64,000 nucleotides of DNA from Natronoarchaeum rubrum (lineage in GTDB: Archaea; Halobacteriota; Halobacteria; Halobacteriales; Natronoarchaeaceae): contig NZ_JANHDP010000001.1 of assembly GCF_024494695.1 (NCBI RefSeq), forward strand, positions 310,001 through 374,000. Reading direction: 5' to 3'. The position numbers and the translations under genes are program-made. A model generated the notes under the pieces. It worked only from the letters and a program-made list of their open reading frames with translations. It was not told the origin of the DNA and made no database searches. Below, one piece after another: positions 24,503 to 34,529 of the stretch; position 1 is the first letter of the stretch, and the number at the start of each line of letters is the position of its first letter.

Positions 24503-26049
24503 TTCCGCCGTCTACCTCCCGCCGCCGGTTCCTGCAGTCTCTCGGCGCAGTCGGGGCGAGCGCTGTCGCGGGCTGTCTCGATCGGGACGGCGCGGCCCCG
24601 GGAGACGACTACCAGCCAGCGCCCCCGCGAGACCCCGTCGACGCTCCCGCGGACGCGTCGAACGCGCTCACGGCGGCGCCGGGGCCGGTGCAGCCGGGCG
24701 CCGACGCCTCGGCCGAGAACTGGCTGTACGACGGCGAGTTCCCCGGGCCCGAACTCCGGGTGAGCGAGGGCGACGTGATCGAGACCGAGATCGCCAACGA
24801 CGTCTCGGAGGGGACGACGATCCACTGGCACGGCGTCCCGGTGCCGAACGCGATGGACGGCGTCCCGAACGTCACCCAGCCGCCGATCTCGCCCGGTGAG
24901 ACGTTCACCTACAAATTCAGGGCCGAACCCGCGGGGACGTACTTCTTCCACAGCCACGTCGGGCTCCAACTCGATCGCGGGCTCTACGGCCCGCTGATCG
25001 TCGAGGAGTCCGACCCGCACGTCGAGTACGACCGGGAGTACGTCGTCGTTCTTGACGACTACCTCGAAGGGGAGCCCCGGCCACTTTCGGAACTCGACTC
25101 CGGCGGCGGCTCCGGCGGAATGGGCGGAGGAGGCGGTCCTGGTGGAGGAGGCGGCCCCGGCGGAATGGGCGGTGGCGGCTCCGATGGCCGTGGCGGCGGC
25201 CGCGGGGGTGGCGGACCGGGCGGAATGGGCGGCGGAGACGGCGGACCGGGCGGCGGAATGGGTGGCCAGATGGGCGACAGGCGCCCGCCGTACGCCGGCC
25301 TGCTGGTCAACGGCCGACTCCCCGACTCCCCGCCGACGTTCGGCGTCCGGCGCGGCGAGCGCGTCCGGTTCCGGTTCGTCAACGCCGGGAGCGCGACGGC
25401 GTTCCGCGTCCGGATCGCCGGGCACGAACTGAACGTCACGCACGCCGACGGCCGGCCGGTCGAACCGGTCGCGGCGGACTCGTTCGTCTTTGGATCGGGA
25501 GAACGGTACGACGTCGTCGTCGAGGCCGACACTCCCGGCGCGTGGGAGCTCCGAGCCGACGCGCTCGACGGCGACGAACCGCCGGCGCGCGCCGTCGTCC
25601 GGTACGAGGGGAGCGACCAGTCGCCGAGCCTGCCGTCCTCGGAGGGGCAGCGACTCCAGTACGGGGACCTTCAGGCTCGCTCGCCGTTGGAGGGCATCGA
25701 CGGACAACCGGATCAGCAGTTCGACCTGACGCTGTCGCAAGCCCGCGGATCGGCCGAGTGGTTGATCGACGGACAGGCCTACCCCGACGCCGACCCGCTT
25801 CGCGTCCGCGAGGGAGACCACGTGCGGATCCGGATGGTGAACCGCAGCCCGGTGCTCCACCCGATGCACCTCCACGGGCACTTCTTCCAGGTCGGCGACG
25901 CGGTCAAGGACACCGTGATCGTCCCGCCCCACATGGGCGAGGTGACCATCGACTTCGTCGCGGACAACCCCGGCGACTGGCTGTTCCACTGTCACAACCT
26001 CTACCACCTCGAATCCGGAATGGCGCGCGTGCTGCGATACGTCCGGTGA
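24499..26049 (+). CDS. Tat-exported multicopper oxidase (laccase-like) with a Gly/Met-rich insert
   Basis: A 516-residue exported enzyme with a Tat signal and lipobox-like Cys (SRRRFLQSLGAVGASAVAGC). All four copper motifs are intact: HWH (109-111), HSH (151-153), HPMHLHGH (454-461) and HCH...H....M (497-508), with Met508 as axial type 1 ligand. It should couple one-electron oxidation of phenols, Cu+ or other donors to O2 reduction. Residues about 201-258 are a Gly/Met-rich low-complexity insert between domains, which might bind Cu+ as in CueO or extend the linker. It is coupled to DUF302. Confidence 0.92.
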   Translation: MIPPSTSRRRFLQSLGAVGASAVAGCLDRDGAAPGDDYQPAPPRDPVDAPADASNALTAAPGPVQPGADASAENWLYDGEFPGPELRVSEGDVIETEIANDVSEGTTIHWHGVPVPNAMDGVPNVTQPPISPGETFTYKFRAEPAGTYFFHSHVGLQLDRGLYGPLIVEESDPHVEYDREYVVVLDDYLEGEPRPLSELDSGGGSGGMGGGGGPGGGGGPGGMGGGGSDGRGGGRGGGGPGGMGGGDGGPGGGMGGQMGDRRPPYAGLLVNGRLPDSPPTFGVRRGERVRFRFVNAGSATAFRVRIAGHELNVTHADGRPVEPVAADSFVFGSGERYDVVVEADTPGAWELRADALDGDEPPARAVVRYEGSDQSPSLPSSEGQRLQYGDLQARSPLEGIDGQPDQQFDLTLSQARGSAEWLIDGQAYPDADPLRVREGDHVRIRMVNRSPVLHPMHLHGHFFQVGDAVKDTVIVPPHMGEVTIDFVADNPGDWLFHCHNLYHLESGMARVLRYVR

Positions 26050-26118
26050 TCCTCTCCTCCCGAGGTACAATCGTTTCACTGCGGTCTCCCGGGCGCGTCA
26101 AACACGGTCGGCACGCGT

Positions 26119-27171
26119 TTAGTACACGTGTTTCCAGAAGAACGGGTAGCTCCTGGCGGAGATCGCCCGCAGAATCGCGGGCAACGATCCACAGTGGACG
26201 ATCCCGTTCGTCGCGAGCAGGGCGGTGGTCCGTCCGAGGTAGACGATTCTCGGATGCCATCGCTCGTCGTACTCTATCGGTCGCCGTCCCCTGATGCCCC
26301 GGAGCACGTTCTTCGCGGTTCGCCTGGCTTCCAGCCCCGCGGAGTAGCCGTCTTTCACCTTTCCCGGATAGTCGACCACGTCTCCGACCGCGTACACGTC
26401 GTCGGCGTCCCGACAGCGCAGGGAGGCGTCGACGAGCAGGCCGCGCTCGTTCCGCGGGAGGCCGAAGCTCTCGATCACCGGGTTCGGCTCCACGCCGCCC
26501 GCCCAGATCGTCAGATCGCTGCGCTCGACACGCTTTCCATCCAGGACGACGCCGTTCTCCGTCGCCTCGGTCGCGCGCGTCCCCGTCCGGACGTCGACGC
26601 CTCGCCGGTCTAGCTCCCCCTCAGCGATGCTCCCCGCACGCTGCGGAAAATCTTCGAGCGGCCGCTCGCCCGACGTGAGCAGCGAGACGTCAAGGTCGAC
26701 CCCGAGAGACGCGAGCGTCGCCGCCGTCTCGACGCCGACCGGGCCGCCGCCGACGATGACGGCGTCGCAAACGTCGTCGGAGCGTACCGCTCGCCGGATC
26801 TCTCTGGCGTCGGTCCTGACGTCCGACACGTGGCCGCGATCCGCGGCGTCGAGTCTCGTCACGGCGCCGAGCGCGATCAAGAGCGTGTCGTACTGCAACG
26901 ACCCGCTCCGCAGGCCGACTCGCTTCTCTGTCGCGTCCAGACCTCGGACGTGATCCCGGACGACGGTGATGTCCTTGTTGCCGAACGCGTCCCGTAGATC
27001 GAGCGTCGCACAGTCGAACGGCATTCCCTCGATCACCCGATAGAGGCGAAACGAGAACACGTGGCGCGCCCGATCGGAGACCACGATCACGTCGGTTTCG
27101 CTCGCGCGTTCCAAGTACGCCGCGGCGATCAGGCCCGCCTCTCCGCCGCCGAGGACGACTGTTCGTTCCAT
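26119..27171 (-). CDS. FAD/NAD(P)H oxidoreductase (NDH-2-like)
   Basis: A 350-residue two-dinucleotide-domain flavoprotein. The FAD loop is VVLGGGEAGL near the N-terminus, the NAD loop is VIVGGGPVGVETA (about 140-152), and the second FAD motif is DDVYAVGDVVDYP. It resembles type II NADH dehydrogenases and sulfide:quinone reductases but lacks the paired redox Cys of the latter. C-terminal AISARSYPFFWKHVY is amphipathic and may touch the membrane. It converges with the copper oxidase operon. Confidence 0.85.
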   Translation of the reverse strand: MERTVVLGGGEAGLIAAAYLERASETDVIVVSDRARHVFSFRLYRVIEGMPFDCATLDLRDAFGNKDITVVRDHVRGLDATEKRVGLRSGSLQYDTLLIALGAVTRLDAADRGHVSDVRTDAREIRRAVRSDDVCDAVIVGGGPVGVETAATLASLGVDLDVSLLTSGERPLEDFPQRAGSIAEGELDRRGVDVRTGTRATEATENGVVLDGKRVERSDLTIWAGGVEPNPVIESFGLPRNERGLLVDASLRCRDADDVYAVGDVVDYPGKVKDGYSAGLEARRTAKNVLRGIRGRRPIEYDERWHPRIVYLGRTTALLATNGIVHCGSLPAILRAISARSYPFFWKHVY

Positions 27172-27361
27172 GCGTTGTCGGTCAGTCGTGCTGGAGCGCT
27201 CGACGCACCGTCGCGTCGGCCTCCACGATGTGTAGTGGCTACTGCTCGTCCTGTAAGGGTTGGTACGAATTGTGTACGTGGAACGAGACGGGGTCGACTG
27301 TCGAGGACAGCATGATCCAGTGTATTTCGGGACGAGTTCGAGGAAACGTTCGCAGTAGAAG

Positions 27362-27434
27362 TAGTCCCGGGCGGATTCGAACCGCCGTCATGGGCTCCAA
27401 AGGCCCATATGATTGGCCACTACACCACGGGACT
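27362..27434 (-). tRNA. tRNA-Gln(TTG)
   Basis: On the minus strand the 73-nt cloverleaf has acceptor agtcccg/cgggact, anticodon stem tgggc/gccca with loop ctttgga (anticodon TTG), and T arm ggcgg-ttcgaat-ccgcc. The discriminator is A and CCA is not encoded. No intron is present. Confidence 0.95.
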
Positions 27435-27585
27435 CCGCATCGCGAATTACCCGTCGGCGCCACAATAGTGTTACTTTTCTTCTCCGAGATGCCACCAGCC
27501 CCGCGGTCGACGGACGACACGCCCCGGAAGGACGCCGCAATTATCTCGAAAGCCCGCTTTTCACCGTCTACGGCGAATCCAGCGT

Positions 27586-28482
27586 ATGGCGCAGAACCCG
27601 ATCGGAACGGACGTCGACAGAGATCGAATGGTCGAGTTGCACCGCGGGGACGGTGTCTTCGCCGTGGACGTCACCGACCAGACGGAGACCGTGGATCTCC
27701 CCGACGGGTCGGCCGTCGTCTGGCGACTCCGTCAGGAGGGCGACGTGCCGCGGCTGGCGCTGGTGCCGGTACCCGAGGACGAGGTCCCCGACGACACCGT
27801 CGCGGGACACGTCGGCGAGGACGCGAGAATGCCGATCCCGCGCCCCATCGTGACCGAGGGGCTGGAACTCGATCCCGAGGCGTACGATCCGGACAACCCG
27901 CTGCTGTTCAAGCCCGACGAAATCGACGAGGGAGCCGCCGCGGCTGCGATGCCGACCGGAGCCCCAGCGCCGGCGGCCGACACGGCGCTGGAACTCCAGC
28001 CGGTCCGGTTCGCCGACGGGACGCCGTACCGCGACGAGCCGGTGCCCGAGGAGTCACTGGACAGCGATCCGATCGCCGAGGCCGCACTCGAGCAGGACGC
28101 CGACGCCGAGGGAACCCCTCAGTCCGGCACGGTCTCGGCGCCGATCGACTCGTCGTTCGTCGACGAGGTCCTGACGCCCCGCGGTGTCGACCGCGAGCAG
28201 GTGATCGAGGTGCTCGAAGCCATCGCGCGCCACGATCTGATCGGTCCGGAAAACGACGCCACCGAGTACGACCCGCTGACCGTCGACGACCGAGCGGTGA
28301 TCGTCGTCGACGCCGACGTCTGGGAGGCCGAGATCGCGCCGGAAGTCGACGTCGACCGGGACGCGCTCGACGCCGCGCGGAAGCTCCATCACCGGCAGGC
28401 GGCCGACCTCTACGAGCGAGCGAACGCCGACGAGGAGCGCGAGATCGCCGAGTCGCGCGACGCCGTCGTCGTGAAACGCTGA
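27586..28482 (+). CDS. Hypothetical halobacterial protein upstream of the Dna2-like gene
   Basis: A 298-residue soluble acidic protein. Residues 1-70 look beta-rich (MVELHRGDGVFAVDVTDQTETVDLPDGSAVVWRL), followed by a Pro/Ala-rich linker and an alpha-helical C-terminal half (EQVIEVLEAIARHDLIG...ALDAARKLHHRQAADLYERANADEEREI). No known domain is recognised. It lies 15 bp before the nuclease-helicase gene on the same strand, so co-expression and a DNA-repair link are possible but unproven. Confidence 0.7.
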   Translation: MAQNPIGTDVDRDRMVELHRGDGVFAVDVTDQTETVDLPDGSAVVWRLRQEGDVPRLALVPVPEDEVPDDTVAGHVGEDARMPIPRPIVTEGLELDPEAYDPDNPLLFKPDEIDEGAAAAAMPTGAPAPAADTALELQPVRFADGTPYRDEPVPEESLDSDPIAEAALEQDADAEGTPQSGTVSAPIDSSFVDEVLTPRGVDREQVIEVLEAIARHDLIGPENDATEYDPLTVDDRAVIVVDADVWEAEIAPEVDVDRDALDAARKLHHRQAADLYERANADEEREIAESRDAVVVKR

Positions 28483-28497
28483 CCGTCGACGCCGCAG

Positions 28498-31251
28498 GTG
28501 ACGGGAGCGGTCCAAAGCAGCCAACAGTCCGCAACCCGAGTGCTTTTGGCCGCGGGCGACCGACCCAAGCGCGTGCAGATCAGGGGTGAGGTCGTCGACG
28601 TCGGCGACGTGCGCGAGATTTCCACGCAGTACGGCGAGCGCGACCTCGTCGAGTTGCAGGTCCGCCGCGAAGCCGATCTCGAGCCGGTGACCGTCACACT
28701 GTGGGGCAAGTGGGCAGAGACCGCCGAGTACGTCGAGTCGGGAATGGAGCTAACCGTCACCGACGCCGAGCGCGACGACTACGACGGCGAGGAGCGCTAC
28801 GCGACGACCGGCGATTCCTACGTCGTCGTCGAGCCATCCTTCCTCGTCGACGTGACCGACGTCCGCTCGTGGGTGCAGTGCCCGCGGATGTACTACCTGA
28901 ACAAGATCTCCGGCATCCCGCTGAACTACCCCGTCGTCAAGGGGACCGTCGTCCACGAGGTGTTCGGCGACCTGCTCCGGGGCCGCGATCTCGACGAAGC
29001 CGTCGAGGACCGGGTCGCCGATGCGGGCCTCCAGCTCGGGCTGCTCGGCCGGGAGGCCGACGCCGTCGCCGAGGAGGTGCGACAGAACGCCGCGGCGGTC
29101 GACGGCTGGCTCGCCCAGGGGACGCTGACCGACGAGGACGAGTGGCGCAGCGAGCAGCTGCTGATCAGCCACCGCTTCGGCATCAAGGGTCGCGCGGACG
29201 CCATCCGCCGGGGGATGCCCGTCGAACTCAAGACCGGCAAGAACACGAAGCGCGACCCGCGCTTCCAGGACAAGATCCAGGCCGCTTCCTACGGCCTGAT
29301 GCTCCACGAGAAGGGCGTCCCCGCCGACACCGGAACGCTGCTTTACACGAAGAACACGACGCTCGACCGCGGCGAAGCGACGGGCGATCTCTCGCCGGCC
29401 AAGGAGTTCTCTATCGGGCCGGGGCTCCGCGACTTCGTCGTCCGCGCGCGCAACGAAATCGCGGCGATGGAACACGGCATGAGCGTCCCGACGGGCCACG
29501 AGGCCGACGCCAAGTGCGAGTACTGCTTCGAGCAGGACGCCTGCATGGTCGTCTCGGGGCGGCTCGATCAGGAGTCCAAAGCCGGTCAGATCGGCCGCGC
29601 CGTGCCCGACGAGGAACAGGAGTACTTCGAGCGATTCTACGAACTCTTAGAGACCGAGCGCCGGACGGTCCACGCCGAGTACGCCAAGCTCTGGGAACAG
29701 ACCGCAGCCGAGCGGGCCGACGACGACCGCGCGGTGATCGGGCTCGACTTCGTAGGAAAGTCCGAGCTTCCGGGCGGTCGCTGGGAGCTGCGCGCCGAGC
29801 GCTCGGGCGACGCCGTCTCGAAGATCCGCGAGGGCGACGTGGTGCTGGCGAGCGACGGCGATCCGGTCGACGGCCACGCCGAACTCGGGCGCGTCGAACG
29901 GCTCGGCGCCGACGAGATCGTCGTCACGACCGACGAGCCCGTCGAGTTCTCCCGGATTGACGTCTACCCCTCCGAGCTCTCGGTCGACCGGATGCTGACC
30001 GCGCTCCACGACGCCGTGCTCAAGGGCGACCCGCGCCGGAAGGACGTGCTGTTCGGGCGCACGGAACCCGAATTCGGAAGCACGTCCGAGACGTTCATCG
30101 ACAACAACGACGCCCAGGACGAAGCGGTGCGGAAGGCCGTCACCGCGGAGGACCTCGCGCTGATCCACGGCCCGCCGGGCACCGGCAAGACGTACACGAT
30201 CGCCCGGGCAGTTCGCGCGATGGTCGAGCGCGGCGAGCGCGTGCTGCTATCGGCGTTCACGAACCGCGCGGTCGACAACGCGCTCGAAGCCCTGCGCGAT
30301 CAAGGGTTCGAGGACATCGTTCGCGTGGGGACGAAAAGCGGCGTCCGCGAGGACATGCGGGATCTGCTGCTCGACGAGCGCGCCGACCCCGACGATCCGG
30401 ACGACAGCCCGGAGGGGCGCGCCGCCGAACTGGAGGACGCGCCGGTCGTCGCCGCCACCACCGCGACCTGCGGCTCGCGAGTGATGAGCGAGCAGTCGTT
30501 CGACGCCGCCGTCGTCGACGAGGCGTCCCAGCTCACCGAGCCGAACACGCTGGCGGCGATCAACCTCGCCGACCGGTTCGTGCTCGTCGGCGACCACCAC
30601 CAGCTTCCACCCGTCGTCAGGAGCGAGACCGAGCTCTCGACGTCGCTGTTCGAGCGCATGATCGACGAGTACCCCGCGGCGTCGGTGATGCTCGACCGCC
30701 AGTACCGGATGGCCCAGCGCATCCAGGCCTTTGCCTCGCGGGAGTTCTACGACGGCGAGCTGCGGCCCGCCACGCCCGAGGTCGCCGGTCGAAGCCTCGG
30801 CGACTTCGACGGCGTCGACGTAGACGCCCTCCCCGCCGACCTCCAAGATCGCGTCGCGATGCTCGACGTCGAGGGCGACGCCGGACGCCACACCGACGCC
30901 GTCGAGGCCGAGCGCGTCGCCGACGCGATCGACGAGTTCGCGAGCGCGGGCATCGATCGCGACCGGATCGCCGTGATCGCGCCGTTCCGCGCGCAGGTCG
31001 CCGAGATCGACCGGCGCGTTCCGGAGGACGTGGCGGTCGACACGGTCGACCGGTTCCAGGGGTCGAGCAAGGACGTCGTGATCGTCTCGTTCGTCGCGAC
31101 CGACGACCTCGACAGCCCGATCTTCGAGGACTACCGCCGCGTGAACGTCGCGCTCACGCGGGCCAAGCGCTCGCTGGTGCTGGTCGGCGACGCGGACGCG
31201 CTGCGAACGCACGACCGGTACGCCCGGATGGTCGACTGGGCGAAGCAGTAG
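28498..31251 (+). CDS. Dna2-like nuclease-helicase (OB fold, Cas4-type FeS nuclease, SF1 helicase)
   Basis: A protein of up to 917 residues. Order: OB-like N-terminus (about 25-105), RecB/Cas4-type nuclease whose FeS cluster ligands are C128 and the C340-x2-C343-x5-C349 group, with VELKTGKN as the catalytic DEK-type strand, then an SF1 helicase with Walker A GPPGTGKT (about 558), DEASQ motif II, GDHHQLPPV motif III and the late VALTRAK motif. It should process flaps, ends or reversed forks. The GTG at 28498 is one start; another GTG at 28573 begins the OB fold directly and may be the real one. Confidence 0.9.
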   Translation: MTGAVQSSQQSATRVLLAAGDRPKRVQIRGEVVDVGDVREISTQYGERDLVELQVRREADLEPVTVTLWGKWAETAEYVESGMELTVTDAERDDYDGEERYATTGDSYVVVEPSFLVDVTDVRSWVQCPRMYYLNKISGIPLNYPVVKGTVVHEVFGDLLRGRDLDEAVEDRVADAGLQLGLLGREADAVAEEVRQNAAAVDGWLAQGTLTDEDEWRSEQLLISHRFGIKGRADAIRRGMPVELKTGKNTKRDPRFQDKIQAASYGLMLHEKGVPADTGTLLYTKNTTLDRGEATGDLSPAKEFSIGPGLRDFVVRARNEIAAMEHGMSVPTGHEADAKCEYCFEQDACMVVSGRLDQESKAGQIGRAVPDEEQEYFERFYELLETERRTVHAEYAKLWEQTAAERADDDRAVIGLDFVGKSELPGGRWELRAERSGDAVSKIREGDVVLASDGDPVDGHAELGRVERLGADEIVVTTDEPVEFSRIDVYPSELSVDRMLTALHDAVLKGDPRRKDVLFGRTEPEFGSTSETFIDNNDAQDEAVRKAVTAEDLALIHGPPGTGKTYTIARAVRAMVERGERVLLSAFTNRAVDNALEALRDQGFEDIVRVGTKSGVREDMRDLLLDERADPDDPDDSPEGRAAELEDAPVVAATTATCGSRVMSEQSFDAAVVDEASQLTEPNTLAAINLADRFVLVGDHHQLPPVVRSETELSTSLFERMIDEYPAASVMLDRQYRMAQRIQAFASREFYDGELRPATPEVAGRSLGDFDGVDVDALPADLQDRVAMLDVEGDAGRHTDAVEAERVADAIDEFASAGIDRDRIAVIAPFRAQVAEIDRRVPEDVAVDTVDRFQGSSKDVVIVSFVATDDLDSPIFEDYRRVNVALTRAKRSLVLVGDADALRTHDRYARMVDWAKQ

Positions 31252-31315
31252 GCCCTCGACGCGATCACAGGCGAGTCGCGAACCGCTTTTGACGCCCCGC
31301 CGAGTACTCCCGCCC

Positions 31316-31708
31316 GTGACCGACTACGACGACCTGCCCGACGACTGGGTGGTCTGGAACGACGAGCCCGACGGGCGGAGCGTGCTGGCCTACCGCCCGG
31401 ACGTGTTCGACTCGCAGGCGTTTCCGCCCGAGTGCATGCCGACGATCTACCTGACGAGCGGGCGCCCCTCTCGGCGTCCCGCCCGATCGGATCCGGTCGA
31501 GTCCGGCACGGCGTGGAACGTCACGCTGTATCTCGAACCCGACGTGGAGCGCTCGGCCGACAGCTACGAGGACCGTTCGGACGCCGTCGCGGGGGCCGTC
31601 ACCCTCGCCGAGCGGTTCGCCGACGGCGATGTCGACTACCGCGAACTGTATCAGATCCCCCGCGAGGAGTACTTCGAGAAGCTCGACGAGTTGACCGGTC
31701 GAGAGTAG
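31316..31708 (+). CDS. DUF5820-like protein
   Basis: A 130-residue protein: YDDLPDDWVVWNDEPDGRSVLAYRPDVFDSQAFPPECMPTIYLT, then VTLYLEPDVERSADSYEDRSDAV, ending in acidic helices. I recall a halobacterial family of unknown function with this WVVWNDEP start. There are no catalytic motifs or membrane segments. The GTG at 31316 is preferred to an upstream TTG. It follows the Dna2-like gene by 64 bp. Confidence 0.7.
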   Translation: MTDYDDLPDDWVVWNDEPDGRSVLAYRPDVFDSQAFPPECMPTIYLTSGRPSRRPARSDPVESGTAWNVTLYLEPDVERSADSYEDRSDAVAGAVTLAERFADGDVDYRELYQIPREEYFEKLDELTGRE

Positions 31709-31747
31709 GGACAGAACGCAAACTGACGCCCTGACCCCCGCCCCCAA

Positions 31748-32665
31748 CTACGACGTGCTGACGATCGGATCAGTTCCGTCTCGGTATCGCAGCAACGCTC
31801 GCTCCTTCGACTTGGCTTCGAGCATCACGTCCGCGCCGTCGAGCAGCCAGTCGGGTACCGTCGAGACGTACTCGGCGTGCGCCTGTGGACGTGCGTCCTC
31901 CCCGTACAGCCGTGCGGGCTCGGAGTAGTGTGCGATCGGCCGCACGTCGCCCCACGTCTCCGCGGCCAGTTCGAAGGCCTCCCTGTACGTGCGTCCTCGA
32001 CTCGTGAACAGGTGGTGGTGGTAATCGAACACGACGGGCACGCCGAGCGGTTCCGCGACCGCCTCGACCAGTTCGGGGACGCTCCAGAGTCCTTCCTTGT
32101 CGTCGTTCTCGACCGTCAGGCGCTCGCGGGCGGCGGGCGAGAGACGGTTTACGGCATCCCGGAAGCGAGCGGCCGTCGCCTCCTTGTCGCCGTAGTGGGC
32201 GCCGATGTGAACGTTGATGCTGTAGTACGGCGTCCGAGGCAGGCCGAACAGGTCGAGCCACGCGCCGTGGACTTCGAGGGTTCGAAGGGAGTTCTCGACG
32301 GTCTCGGCGGACTCGCTGGCGAGCTTGCACCAGTGGCTCGGGTGAAACGTGAATCGCACGCCGTTTTCGCGGATAAGCCGACCACAGTCGGCCGCAATCC
32401 GTTCGATCTCGTCGTAGTCCGGCAGGTCGGTCAGTTCGAACTCGGAGTTCCACGGGACCAGATCGGACGTGCAGCGGTAGAAGTAGATGTCGTGGTCGAC
32501 GTTCCAGCGCAGGATCTCGTACAGGTCGGAGAAGTTCTGCAACGCGAGTTCGGATGCGTAGTCGAGACCCCGTGACTCCCAGGTCTTCTTTTGCATTCCG
32601 CGATTGCATCGCAGCGGGGGCTCGTGCTCTCTCAGCGTCCGATTCAAACAGGCGTAGCCCAACAT
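31748..32665 (-). CDS. uvsE: UV damage endonuclease (UvsE/UVDE)
   Basis: A 305-residue TIM-barrel endonuclease that nicks 5' of UV photoproducts. LGYACLNRTL at the N-terminus, RFTFHPSHWCKLAS, NVHIGAHYGDKEATAARF, LTVENDDKEGLW and PVVFDYHHHLF are the metal-ligand strands of the family. The ATG at 32665 starts the first barrel strand as in homologues; a GTG 13 codons upstream is less likely. It suits an organism in bright brines. It converges with the DUF5820-like gene. Confidence 0.93.
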   Translation of the reverse strand: MLGYACLNRTLREHEPPLRCNRGMQKKTWESRGLDYASELALQNFSDLYEILRWNVDHDIYFYRCTSDLVPWNSEFELTDLPDYDEIERIAADCGRLIRENGVRFTFHPSHWCKLASESAETVENSLRTLEVHGAWLDLFGLPRTPYYSINVHIGAHYGDKEATAARFRDAVNRLSPAARERLTVENDDKEGLWSVPELVEAVAEPLGVPVVFDYHHHLFTSRGRTYREAFELAAETWGDVRPIAHYSEPARLYGEDARPQAHAEYVSTVPDWLLDGADVMLEAKSKERALLRYRDGTDPIVSTS

Positions 32666-32943
32666 CGGCGTGGCATCCGGTTGGCGCTCTATCCAGATAA
32701 CCACACGGGTGCACCGAACCCCCCGCGACGAGGGCTAGTCCGCGGTGAGCCGGCAATGCGACCGTCTCCGGGAATTGGGAGTCTCGGTGTCGTCGGTCGC
32801 GGTCGCTACACGGCACGTTGCTCTGATGAATCCCTCAGCCACTGCCCGGACTAGTCCCGCCGATTGTTAGATACAGGGGGTGAATCTAGCATCTGAACTG
32901 CTTTCGATCCGTAACGTTCGGAGTGACCGGGCTAGCGCGGAAC

Positions 32944-34182
32944 TCAGTATTGAACTGATCCATCGCCGATCGGAACCTCCCAGAGGAGAATGGCCGCCGC
33001 CCCGACGACGAGAACGACACCACCGACACCCAGTGCGAACAGCGGAGAGACGGCGTCGGATACGACGCCACTCCCGAGTTGAAACGGGACGACGGCGAGA
33101 CCGCTGACCATCGCCATCGCGCTCAGAACAGTGGCGCGACCGAGCGTCTCGACCCGATCGTTGATGTACTGTCCGGCAAACGATCGCGTGACGTCCGAGA
33201 CCCCTCGAATCAAGAGGAACGTCGGAAGCGCAAGCACCGGCAGGAGGTACATCCCGATCAACGCGCCACCGACGGCGAACGGGAGGACGAGAAACCACAT
33301 CCGCAGCCCGATCGTCTCCCTGATCGCCCCCGTATAGTAGTTGAGCACCGCACCGACGAGACTGTACGCCGCATAGAACCATCCCAGCAGGGCTTCGACT
33401 TGCGATTGCGGGACGCCGAGGTCGAGAACCACCGTCTCGAAAATCGGCTGGAGGAAGACGAACACGAGGTACGTGACCGCGGCGTACAGAACGTAGTAGT
33501 AGAGCAAGAACGCTCGCAGACGACGACGAGCGAGGACATCCCTCACGATACGGACCGTCCGGCGGAGGCTCAACTCCTCGGTCGCGGTTTCCTTGTACGT
33601 CTCGGGTTCGTCGAGCGTGAGCAGCACCACGACCCCGAGACTCGTCACGCCCGCGGCGACGAACCAGGGATACGAGAGGTCGATGCTGCCGAGATACCCA
33701 CCGAGAATCGCCGCAACGGCTCCGACGGCCAACGCCGCCGACTCTCCGCGCCCCCGTACGCGAGCGAACTCGTCTTCCGAGAGATCGTCGGTGAGCGTGT
33801 CGTAGAGCCACGCGTCTTCGCTCCCGGAGCGGAAGTTGTAACCCAGCGACCAGCAGACGTAGAGGCCCGCCAGCGGGAGAAACGAGCTCGACAAGCCGAT
33901 GCCGAGAAGCGTCACGGAGATGAGCGACGTTCCGACGAGGAGACTGTTACGTCGTCCGACGCGGTCGCCGACGTAGCCGGTCGGTATCTCTCCGAACAGC
34001 GTCGTCAGGTTGTAGATCGCCTCCAGAATTGCAATCTGTGTGAAAGAAAGACCCTGGGCCAGAAAGAAGAGATACATGACGGGTCGATAGAATTCGACCG
34101 CTTTCGTCGATTTGTATAAGTAATACTTCAGAATGTTCCCGGAGATCGCCCCTCCGATCCCACCACCTGTGCCACCTACCAT
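32944..34182 (-). CDS. MFS transporter
   Basis: A 412-residue protein with about twelve membrane segments in two halves. The loop 2-3 signature is present as GEIPTGYVGDRVGRRNSL, and a weaker copy lies in the second half. The charged central loop (residues about 190-215) is usual. It resembles drug-type exporters, but the substrate is unknown. On the minus strand a TATA-like gaatatacta about 30 bp before the ATG predicts a leaderless mRNA. The 278-bp gap below it holds no gene that I can see. Confidence 0.88.
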   Translation of the reverse strand: MVGGTGGGIGGAISGNILKYYLYKSTKAVEFYRPVMYLFFLAQGLSFTQIAILEAIYNLTTLFGEIPTGYVGDRVGRRNSLLVGTSLISVTLLGIGLSSSFLPLAGLYVCWSLGYNFRSGSEDAWLYDTLTDDLSEDEFARVRGRGESAALAVGAVAAILGGYLGSIDLSYPWFVAAGVTSLGVVVLLTLDEPETYKETATEELSLRRTVRIVRDVLARRRLRAFLLYYYVLYAAVTYLVFVFLQPIFETVVLDLGVPQSQVEALLGWFYAAYSLVGAVLNYYTGAIRETIGLRMWFLVLPFAVGGALIGMYLLPVLALPTFLLIRGVSDVTRSFAGQYINDRVETLGRATVLSAMAMVSGLAVVPFQLGSGVVSDAVSPLFALGVGGVVLVVGAAAILLWEVPIGDGSVQY

Positions 34183-34529
34183 TCGTGTACTGGCAAACGA
34201 AGAGCTGGCTAGTATATTCTGTTATTACGGATCAACCGACCGGACACATATATCGGAGCATTTGGCCGGTACACTCACTCGATCAGTCGCTCTTGGATGT
34301 AGTCAGACGGTGACTGGTCAGTGAGCGATACGCGCTCTCTGTTCAACAAGGTACCGCGAACATCACTTGCTCTTGACAGAACGACCGGCGAGCAGTATGT
34401 ATATCTATCTAGCAGCTATTCCGACGACGAGAGATCGAAGAACCCGGATTTCGACAGGGCCGGTCACGTTCGACTTCGGACATCCAGTGCCCCGAAAAGC
34501 GTAACCGCGCTGAATCGCTACGCGAACGC
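34183..34529. other. AT-rich divergent intergenic region
   Basis: This 347-bp gap contains the MFS promoter (minus-strand TATA near 34205-34215) and an AT-rich stretch, gtatgtatatctatctag (34397-34414). A plus-strand frame from 34321 is open for 73 codons but is Ser-rich, lacks family resemblance and overlaps the next gene's start, so I do not call it coding. Confidence 0.5.

Noticed and set aside
24367..26079. 570-codon open frame antisense to the multicopper oxidase
   Set aside because: It is a shadow frame: high GC leaves stops rare, its composition is basic and repetitive, and the sense strand has all four copper motifs.
27228..27360. Small Cys-rich peptide start (MCSGYCSSCKGWYELC)
   Set aside because: The frame has no stop before running through the antisense of tRNA-Gln, so a real small zinc protein would need a stop that is not there.
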